NCBI GenBank assembly: GCA_964343305.1
Contig: CAYFJO010000049.1
Location: 1 to 39,850, forward strand
From: CAYFJO01 sp964343305
GTDB lineage: Bacteria > Planctomycetota > Planctomycetia > Pirellulales > Pirellulaceae
Direction of reading: 5' to 3'
Length of the DNA stretch: 39,850 nt
Shown here in pieces: positions 34,089 to 39,850 of this stretch. Under the pieces are notes generated by a model that saw only the letters and a program-made list of their open reading frames with translations, ran no database searches and was not told the origin of the DNA. Numbering within the stretch: the stretch's first letter is position 1; each line of letters starts with the position of its first letter. The translations under genes and the position numbers were made by a program.

Positions 34089-35202
34089 TCAAATCGATCC
34101 GCGACTGGCTCGCCGAAAGGGTTGGGCGAGCGCTCAACTTAACGTCGCACTTGATGCGTCTCCCGATCAAGTCGAGGCGACTTTTCTGCAACGGTTGCGA
34201 GATGACGACTTCGTTCCGGATGAGTCTCTTTTAACGGCATTCAAAACAATGACGGAGAGTGATGCCGATTGCGTGTTGCTCGACATGCCCGATTCGTATC
34301 GCTTCAACGAATCGCTGGTTCTGGAGGAGCAGATCGGTGCGTTTGCTAAAGAGATGTTTCGTTGTTCGCCGGCGGAGAGGCTGAGACAATGGCAACAACT
34401 ACGTCTGGAATGTCAAGATGTGCCGCGAATGCTCGTTCGACTCGACGGGCTTAAACCAGGACTAGCGCTGGATGCCTCGGCTCACATCGACTCTCCGCCG
34501 CTCGTGCGCCGCCTGGGTGATGAACTGTTGAAACTGTTTGTTTTGACGCCGACCGAAAAAGCGGTTCGGCGCAGCGAGATCTTGGCGTCCATCGAGAATG
34601 AACTGCCCGATTGGGAAGACGCGGCGCGAACGCTCATCGAGAGATTTCCCGATCTGCGTGAGTTAGACACTCAATTTGTCGATGAGCTGGCGTATTGGTC
34701 AAATTGGGCCAGTGAAGCTCGCGACATGCGATCTCGAACGTATGAGCCGCGCGTCGTTGCCCGACACTCTGGCGACGGGCGAGGCATCAACATGTTTATT
34801 TGGATGTTCGTGTTCTTCATTGCCATGGCGGTCCTCGGCACGATCAACAACAATCGTTCCGACTCAACAAGCCCCTACATGTCGCCGTCCTACTCGCCAC
34901 CCAAGTTTGATCCGACGAACACTCCTGGCCTGACGTTAAAGCCGGAGCAAGTGCGTGAAATGTTCGACATGGACGACGAGGAATTGCGAGGCTCGTCGGG
35001 GCACATCATTTTCATTCTTTCTGGTTTGGACAAAACCCGCAGACATTATCGCGCCATCCTGGACGAGATCAGGGCAGATCGCGACGATCCCAAAGCCGAA
35101 CTCGACGAAGCGACACGCCACGACGCAATGCTACGTGCTTTGCGCGAACAACCACCGAATGATACGATTCGTTCAAATGCATTTGATCGCGACACGCGAT
35201 GA
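34072..35202 (+). CDS. Membrane protein with possible J-like N-terminal domain, HscC partner candidate
   Basis: A 376-residue protein. The N-terminus (QLNVALDASPDQVEATFLQRLRDDDFVPDESLLTAF) recalls the first two helices of J-like domains. Helical segments continue to about 230. A single membrane helix is at about 240-260 (FIWMFVFFIAMAVLGTI), followed by a soluble part of about 110 residues. The whole has no catalytic motif. I chose the ATG at 34072, overlapping the hscC-like stop; it starts just before the folded part, while upstream ATGs (34057, 34021) are possible. The overlap implies that it is made together with the Hsp70 and may anchor it to the membrane (inferred). Confidence 0.65.
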   Translation: MTNSGNQIDPRLARRKGWASAQLNVALDASPDQVEATFLQRLRDDDFVPDESLLTAFKTMTESDADCVLLDMPDSYRFNESLVLEEQIGAFAKEMFRCSPAERLRQWQQLRLECQDVPRMLVRLDGLKPGLALDASAHIDSPPLVRRLGDELLKLFVLTPTEKAVRRSEILASIENELPDWEDAARTLIERFPDLRELDTQFVDELAYWSNWASEARDMRSRTYEPRVVARHSGDGRGINMFIWMFVFFIAMAVLGTINNNRSDSTSPYMSPSYSPPKFDPTNTPGLTLKPEQVREMFDMDDEELRGSSGHIIFILSGLDKTRRHYRAILDEIRADRDDPKAELDEATRHDAMLRALREQPPNDTIRSNAFDRDTR

Positions 35203-35234
35203 CTGCTACTCAATGTCGTGACGAATTCTGATCT

Positions 35235-36665
35235 ATGAGCAACACGCTGCCAGACAATCCCGCCGATTGGCCCGACGATCCTTTTGAGTTGTTGGGAATC
35301 GACTACGAATCGGATGAGAAGACCGCGCGCCGCTCTTACATTCGCTTGATCCGTCGATTCAAACCCGAACACGCTCCGCAAGAGTTTCAACGAATCCGGG
35401 AAGCGTACGAGTCGGTAAAAAAAGCGATCGAATACCGAGAACACTATTCGGACTGGGACGACGATTGGGAGGACGAGGATGATCTCGAATCGACAGATGA
35501 GTGGACGGCGACGGCTCCACTGGACGACGATCATGAACGTGCCGACACCAGGGAGGTTCGGCGGCTGGCGACAGATGTCGAAGAGCAGGCCAACCAGGCG
35601 TGGCAACTGGCCATCGACGGCCGTGTCGAAGACGCTTACGCCAAACTGTTGTCGTTGAGCGACTCGCATCGTGACAACAACGTTTACATCCGCCTCTACT
35701 GGCTGCTGAAGCTGCATCCGGGTCTCGACGAAAAACGCGAGCCATGCGATTGGCTGGTGGACGGCTTGCGAGCCAATCAGTTAATGGGTCCGTTGCGGGA
35801 ATTGTATCGCCGCGAGATTGCAGAAAATCACCGCGAAGCAACAAGCCGGCGGTTTGATCGGCTGCTGGATTGCGACACCTCGCCGGGCGTACTGGCGGAT
35901 TTGCTCCAGTGGCGTTGGAATGCGCTGGACGATTCGCAGCGCCACTTGGTCGTGGACGACTTGCGACGCGTGAACAATCGCATGGTCTTGGACGACGAAG
36001 AAACCTGGGGACGGCTGCTGTTGATCGCCCTCAAGCAAGTCGCTTTTGCGTCACTTTTGGAAGACAACAACGCTTTGGAAGATTGCCAAATCGCCATCGA
36101 GCAACTTCCCCACCTGCATCAGATGCTCGAGAATGAATTGGATGAAATGGAACAGGTCCTAGAGATCGTTGATGCCTGGGACTCGCTACGGTACAACATG
36201 AGCGTGCCGGAGAATTGGTTGGATCTGATTGTCGAGTCGTCAACTCGGTCTGCCGCGGATATCCAGCCGCAAGTTCAATCGCTGATTGAGGACATTGCAC
36301 GAGATCCATTCCAGGCGCTCGAGCGATTTGATAACCTGAATGCAAGCTGTCCTGCCGCGGTCGATTTGTTTGGTGGCTTGATCAGCGAATGTTCTTATCG
36401 AGTCAACGTGGACGACCATGATGAGCGAACGTGGGAAGACTTTCGACGTTTAATCAGACGGTTATTCGCGCTGCGAACCTTCGAGTATAAGGCGCTGCGA
36501 GCGAGATTGTTGCGGTTTTGTTTGCACGAAATGATCGACCCCAGCCTGGTCGCGATGCTCGTTGGGCAGGAGGAAGACCTGACCGTAGAGAATTGGTCCG
36601 ATGAAATTGCCGACGATGCGGCGCTGCGAAATGTTTATGTCGCTCACGCCGCGTTTCATTCCTAA
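35235..36665 (+). CDS. Degenerate J-domain protein
   Basis: A 476-residue protein. Residues 15-62 have the J-domain layout DPFELLGIDYESDEKTARR, then SYIRLIRRFKPEHAPQEF, then QRIREAYESV. The HPD triad is replaced by K43-P44-E45. A very acidic linker follows (about 70-90, DWDDDWEDEDDLES), then about 380 residues of helical, TPR-like or unknown sequence. J-like proteins paired with HscC in other bacteria also have unusual J domains. If it stimulates the Hsp70, it must do so without the classical triad. It starts 32 bases after the membrane protein and ends 17 bases before hisB. Confidence 0.75.
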   Translation: MSNTLPDNPADWPDDPFELLGIDYESDEKTARRSYIRLIRRFKPEHAPQEFQRIREAYESVKKAIEYREHYSDWDDDWEDEDDLESTDEWTATAPLDDDHERADTREVRRLATDVEEQANQAWQLAIDGRVEDAYAKLLSLSDSHRDNNVYIRLYWLLKLHPGLDEKREPCDWLVDGLRANQLMGPLRELYRREIAENHREATSRRFDRLLDCDTSPGVLADLLQWRWNALDDSQRHLVVDDLRRVNNRMVLDDEETWGRLLLIALKQVAFASLLEDNNALEDCQIAIEQLPHLHQMLENELDEMEQVLEIVDAWDSLRYNMSVPENWLDLIVESSTRSAADIQPQVQSLIEDIARDPFQALERFDNLNASCPAAVDLFGGLISECSYRVNVDDHDERTWEDFRRLIRRLFALRTFEYKALRARLLRFCLHEMIDPSLVAMLVGQEEDLTVENWSDEIADDAALRNVYVAHAAFHS

Positions 36666-36682
36666 CGAGATGAAGGACGACG

Positions 36683-37276
36683 ATGCCAAGAACGGCACAA
36701 ATTCCGCGCAAGACCGCCGAAACAGACATCACACTCTCTTTGAACCTGGACGGCACGGGCCAGTCTCAGATCGAAACCGGCGTGGGATTCTTTGACCACA
36801 TGCTGGAACTGTTGGCCAAACACGGCCAGTTCGATTTGGAAGTTCAAGCAAAGGGCGATTTACACGTCGATGCACACCACACGGTCGAAGATGTGGGAAT
36901 TTGTTTCGGTCAGGCGATTAAACAAGCCGTCGGTGACAAAGCCGGCATCCGCCGCTACGGACACTTTACGTTGCCGATGGAGGAGACCTTGGTGACCACG
37001 GCCGTCGATCTGAGCGGACGGTACTTCCTCGTCTTCAATGCCGAGCTTCCTTCGGGAAAGATTGGCGATTTCGACAGCGAACTGGTCGAAGATTTCTGGC
37101 AAGCGACGGCCGCCAACTCGCTGTGTAATCTGCACGTCGTCTTGCACCACGGCCGCAACAGCCATCACATCAGCGAAGCGATTTTCAAAAGCTGCGCGAG
37201 AGCACTGCGCATGGCCGTGGAAGACGATCCTCGACAGCAAGGAGTTCCCAGTACGAAGGGAACGCTGTCATGCTAA
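36683..37276 (+). CDS. hisB: Imidazoleglycerol-phosphate dehydratase
   Basis: A 197-residue manganese enzyme of histidine synthesis. It has GVGFFDHMLELLAKHGQFDL, the DAHHTVEDVG motif (H65-H66) and the second HHGRNSHHISEAIFK motif, which together bind the two metal ions. The length is that of the monofunctional dehydratase, with no fused histidinol phosphatase. AAGGA precedes the ATG at normal spacing. hisD and hisC lie about 5 kb upstream on the same strand, separated by the chaperone block. The sequence fits transcription as one long unit, though an internal promoter cannot be excluded. Confidence 0.97.
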   Translation: MPRTAQIPRKTAETDITLSLNLDGTGQSQIETGVGFFDHMLELLAKHGQFDLEVQAKGDLHVDAHHTVEDVGICFGQAIKQAVGDKAGIRRYGHFTLPMEETLVTTAVDLSGRYFLVFNAELPSGKIGDFDSELVEDFWQATAANSLCNLHVVLHHGRNSHHISEAIFKSCARALRMAVEDDPRQQGVPSTKGTLSC

Positions 37277-37598
37277 ACTGTTGCATTCCAATTCTTGTCG
37301 ATCAAGGCTCCAGCCGCCCAGAACCGCTGTATTTGCAGGGGAAGATTGGCGAGGCCGCGGTCCCCGCCGGAAGGACGTCCCAAGGCCAAAGGCTTGCTAC
37401 GCACACCCTGCTCTTTCATGAATAAACCGGACTAGTACGTACTGGGTAGGTCAGGTTGTGCCCGACAAAATCCAACTCTGATTTGGACGCACCAACATCA
37501 GGCATAGTCTGACCTGCCCATTGTTTTCGCTAGACGTGTGGGGGTTGTATGGCCTAAAATAATCAAATACCACTGCATTTCCACCGAGGAGCATCGGC
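37277..37598. other. Intergenic region with two repeat elements
   Basis: No gene is visible in these 322 bases. They contain a reversed half copy of the 17344-17480 repeat (37381-37411, with GGCTTGCTACGCACACCCTG) and a REP-like inverted repeat at 37444-37519. The upstream part is GC-rich without a recognisable hairpin. The ribosome-binding site GAGGAG of the next gene is at 37586-37591. Confidence 0.55.
37444..37519. repeat. REP-like inverted repeat (GGTCAGG core)
   Basis: The arms 37444-37462 and 37501-37519 match at 15 of 19 positions. GTAG at 37446-37449 begins the left hairpin (GTCAGG with CCCGAC). The right half ends CTGC instead of CTAC. Its core differs from the other elements. Confidence 0.6.
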
Positions 37599-38744
37599 AT
37601 GCGTCTCCTGGAGTTTTGGCCAACCTATTTTGCGATTGCTGTTCTCGTCGGTTCATACCAACCGATGTTACGTGCGGCCGATCCACAGTCCGAGCAAGTG
37701 AGTCCTCATTTGCTCGCCCTTGTCACGGCACTTGGCGACGACAAGTTTTCGTCGCGCGAAAATGCCACCGAAGAATTGATTTCGGCAGGCATTTCTGCTC
37801 TTCCCGCGTTGCAGCAAGGCACCAGGCATTCGGATCGCGAAATTCGATTTCGCAGCTATCGAATCATCCTTCTCGTTCGCAAGAACGATTTTCAACGGCG
37901 TTTGGATTCGTTTTCCAAGGAATACGATTCAGACTCGGAATACGATTTGCCGGGGTGGGATGAATATCGTCAGTTGATGGGCGATGAACCCGAGGCGCGA
38001 TCGCTGTTTGTTCACATGCAGCGGTCGGAGTCCGAATTGATTGCAGGCGTGATGAGCAACAAGAAGTCGGCGGGCGACTTGTTGACGTTTCGGACGATGC
38101 AGATCCAGAATTCGATGCGCACGTACCGCACGCAACTCACACTGGGCAGCGTGGCAACCATGGTCTTCATCGCCGGCGACGAGGACGTGTCGTTGGGACA
38201 ACAGGCGAATTCGGCGATCAATAGTTTTTGTTATCAGGCATCTTTTCAAACGGCGATGCAAAACAGTTCGACCAAACCGATAGTTCGCAAACTGTTGGGC
38301 GCCTGGATCAAACGGGGCGAAGACTGGACCGCTTACCAGGGCCTGTCCCTGGCCATGCGTTACAATTTGAAGGAAGGATTGGTTCCCGCCGAGCGAATCC
38401 TCAACAACCCGGTCGCACAGACGCACGTGATGCAATACGCGATATTGACGGTGGCCAAGTTGGGGAACAAGGATTATATGAGTTTGCTGGAGAAATTCCT
38501 CGACGACAAAACTCGCGTCTCAACGCGCCGCGTCGACAAGCTGACTTATGAAACGCAAATGCGAGACGTAGCACTGGCGGGTCTTGTCCATTTGGCGGAG
38601 CAAGACCACAAGAAGTTTGGATTCTCTCAAATCCAAAAGCACACCACCGTCTTATTCAGCACCAGCACGCTGGGATTTAAAGACGAAAAAGAGCGGCAAG
38701 CCGCGCTGACCAAATGGAAAGAATTTCGCGCCGCCGAGAAGTAG
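37599..38744 (+). CDS. Secreted helical-repeat (HEAT-like) protein
   Basis: A 381-residue exported protein. The signal peptide (residues 1-26) ends PMLRAA. After it, LVTALGDDKFSSRENATEELISAG, then ALPALQQGTRHSDREIRFRSYRII is the HEAT-like repeat layout common in planctomycete secreted proteins. The remainder is helical without a motif. The function is unknown; such repeats usually bind proteins. GAGGAG lies seven bases before the ATG. Its TAG stop is part of the GTAG tip of a palindromic repeat (38741-38744). It converges on the next gene. Confidence 0.75.
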   Translation: MRLLEFWPTYFAIAVLVGSYQPMLRAADPQSEQVSPHLLALVTALGDDKFSSRENATEELISAGISALPALQQGTRHSDREIRFRSYRIILLVRKNDFQRRLDSFSKEYDSDSEYDLPGWDEYRQLMGDEPEARSLFVHMQRSESELIAGVMSNKKSAGDLLTFRTMQIQNSMRTYRTQLTLGSVATMVFIAGDEDVSLGQQANSAINSFCYQASFQTAMQNSSTKPIVRKLLGAWIKRGEDWTAYQGLSLAMRYNLKEGLVPAERILNNPVAQTHVMQYAILTVAKLGNKDYMSLLEKFLDDKTRVSTRRVDKLTYETQMRDVALAGLVHLAEQDHKKFGFSQIQKHTTVLFSTSTLGFKDEKERQAALTKWKEFRAAEK

Positions 38745-38809
38745 GACGGATTGCCAATCCGTCCGTTGAGTACGTCTTACGAGTTGGACGGATTGGCAAT
38801 CCGTCCTAC
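38741..38809. repeat. REP/BIME-like repeat between convergent genes
   Basis: The arms 38741-38764 and 38786-38809 are perfect complements over 24 bases and end in GTAG and CTAC. Each is a hairpin (GACGGATT, with AATCCGTC). The TAG of GTAG is the stop codon of the HEAT-like protein. The element nearly fills the gap and could also terminate both transcripts. Confidence 0.88.
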
Positions 38810-38816
38810 CGCACAC

Positions 38817-39725
38817 CTACTCCGGTACATTCACTTTCAGCGTCGGTGACCTCAGTTCGCCCGTCCAAACGTTCGCTAGTTTCAGCGCTTTGGGATCGAG
38901 CGAGTTTTTGTGTGTCACGCGAATGGAGTATTCGCCCCCTTTAGTCAACATGGGCAATTGAAATCCATAGCCCATGTTGCGAATTTTTCCCGGCTGGATC
39001 TCAACGAAGTCGTGGATTCGTGGGGCTGGGATTTTGGCCGGCGGTGTGAAAGTAGCAACATCGATCGCCCGGCCGTCTGGGCCCAGCAGTTCAATCATAA
39101 ATGGGTGTTTGTAAATGTAGTTCGACGCGTGCATGGGAGCGTCACCGGTGTTCTTTAGCAGCGCATAGACCGAGATTTGGGCTACGGCCTTCACGGGTTT
39201 TCCTTTGACGGGTACTTTCGACTTTCGCAGGTCGCGTTGTTCGTAAACCATGCCAATCTGCACTCCATTCTCGGACTTGCTCCACTGGATGGCTTTGACC
39301 GCCGCGAGTTTCTTCTTCATTTCCGCAAGTTTCTCCAGCGGTTGCCGGTCCGTGGGATAGGTCGCCCAATGGACCGGCAGCTTGTCGTCGGCGCTCATGA
39401 CCCAGATCGACTTGTCGCCCACGCGTGGTGCCGGCAAATCGGTCGATAGGCGTAAACCACCCGCGACACGCTTGGGCCAGGCCAGTCGAATGTCGCCCGC
39501 CATTTTTGGTTTACCTTTGAGCAACTCGATCGGTTTGATAATGCCGACCTGATAGACCTGGCCGTTTTTCTTCACATCCTCTCCGTACTTCTGCACTTCG
39601 CCAGCCACCACCAAGTCCGCCTCCGCAATTCGAACTTCCTGCGGCACATAGGCCCAACTTGCCAACAGTGGTGAGGATGTGAGTGCGATGATGGCACCTA
39701 CAAGCGTTGAATTCATGAGGTTCAT
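38817..39725 (-). CDS. Secreted protein of unknown function
   Basis: A 302-residue exported protein. The signal peptide spans about 1-23 (LVGAIIALTSSPLLASWA). A domain follows with ADLVVAGEVQKYGEDV and GDIRLAWPKRVAGGLRLS, the layout of beta-sandwich domains. The C-terminal part is also strand-rich (KNTGDAPMHASNY, FVEIQPGKIRNMGYG, YSIRVTHKNS). I do not recognise a family. GAGG lies eight bases before the ATG at 39725; a second ATG three codons later is possible. It is preceded by a REP-like repeat on its 5' side. Confidence 0.7.
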   Translation of the reverse strand: MNLMNSTLVGAIIALTSSPLLASWAYVPQEVRIAEADLVVAGEVQKYGEDVKKNGQVYQVGIIKPIELLKGKPKMAGDIRLAWPKRVAGGLRLSTDLPAPRVGDKSIWVMSADDKLPVHWATYPTDRQPLEKLAEMKKKLAAVKAIQWSKSENGVQIGMVYEQRDLRKSKVPVKGKPVKAVAQISVYALLKNTGDAPMHASNYIYKHPFMIELLGPDGRAIDVATFTPPAKIPAPRIHDFVEIQPGKIRNMGYGFQLPMLTKGGEYSIRVTHKNSLDPKALKLANVWTGELRSPTLKVNVPE

Positions 39726-39746
39726 TGTCTGTTCCTCGAGTTTTCC

Positions 39747-39808
39747 GTAAAACGGATTGCCTAATCCGTCTGAAAGTCATCCAGGACGGATTAGCCAATC
39801 CGTCCTAC
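39747..39808. repeat. REP/BIME-like repeat, degenerate left tip
   Basis: The arm at 39747-39772 (starting GTAA) and the arm at 39783-39808 (ending CTAC) are imperfect complements with cores AACGGATT and GACGGATT. The left tip has GTAA instead of GTAG. It is the same family as the elements at 23201 and 38741. Confidence 0.75.
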
Positions 39809-39850
39809 AGCCAAAGTATAAGCGATTGATCTCCCGCAAGCTACGAATTC

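Noticed and set aside
31427..36665. Prophage or integrative element as origin of the block in the his operon
   Set aside because: No integrase, att repeats, tRNA or phage genes are seen, and the edges are tight against hisC and hisB.
37277..37443. Structured RNA or tRNA after hisB
   Set aside because: There is no cloverleaf or T-loop signature. The recognisable part is a copy of a dispersed repeat.
23201..39808. CRISPR array
   Set aside because: The repeats are dispersed, palindromic and single. There is no array of repeats with regular spacers and no cas gene.

Overview
The window looks like chromosomal DNA of a planctomycete, probably of the Pirellulales type. The evidence is a secreted Cys-type sulfatase, a DUF1080 (3-keto-disaccharide hydrolase) protein, a BBP7-like outer-membrane barrel with the typical C-terminal Phe, PcfJ-like and DUF4288/DUF4365 proteins, secreted repeat-type proteins with signal peptides, and many palindromic intergenic repeats. 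LpxA, LpxC and an OmpH/Skp chaperone show a Gram-negative type envelope. I saw no tRNA, rRNA, CRISPR array, integrase or transposase. The family assignments come from reading motifs, not from database searches.

Layout. 1-4.3 kb: DUF4288 protein, sulfatase, a repeat-rich gap holding the 3' remnant of an ilvD gene, and a secreted thioredoxin-fold protein. 4.3-7.9 kb (minus): an ABC ATPase coupled to a large membrane-anchored protein. 8.1-12.1 kb: a STAS protein, an HD-GYP protein, a MobA/MocA-like nucleotidyltransferase, a small lipoprotein and a class I aminotransferase. 12.2-18.9 kb: a PcfJ-like protein whose stop overlaps that of a convergent unknown gene, a proline-iminopeptidase-like hydrolase, two secreted proteins and a YihX-like HAD phosphatase. 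19-21.2 kb: trpB and trpA. 21.3-24.8 kb (minus): skp-lpxC-lpxA-oxidoreductase, a lipid A/envelope operon. 25.1-28.6 kb (minus): a proline-rich membrane protein, threonine aldolase and the BBP7-like barrel. 28.9-37.3 kb (plus): hisD and hisC, then five non-histidine genes, then hisB. 37.6-39.7 kb: two secreted proteins facing each other.

Two things stand out. First, hisC and hisB are separated by a compact same-strand block of about 5.2 kb: a DUF4365 protein with a PD-(D/E)xK-like signature, a small unknown protein whose start overlaps the previous stop, an HscC-like Hsp70, a membrane protein with a possible J-like N-terminus, and a J-domain-like protein with KPE where HPD should be. This is the best candidate in the window for an undescribed system: a dedicated Hsp70/J machine beside a nuclease-like pair. 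Second, several intergenic palindromes with different cores share 5'-GTAG ... CTAC-3' tips. This is the architecture of REP/BIME elements mobilised by REP-associated tyrosine transposases. In two cases the GTAG supplies the stop codon of the preceding gene, and such elements sit inside the his and lpx operons.
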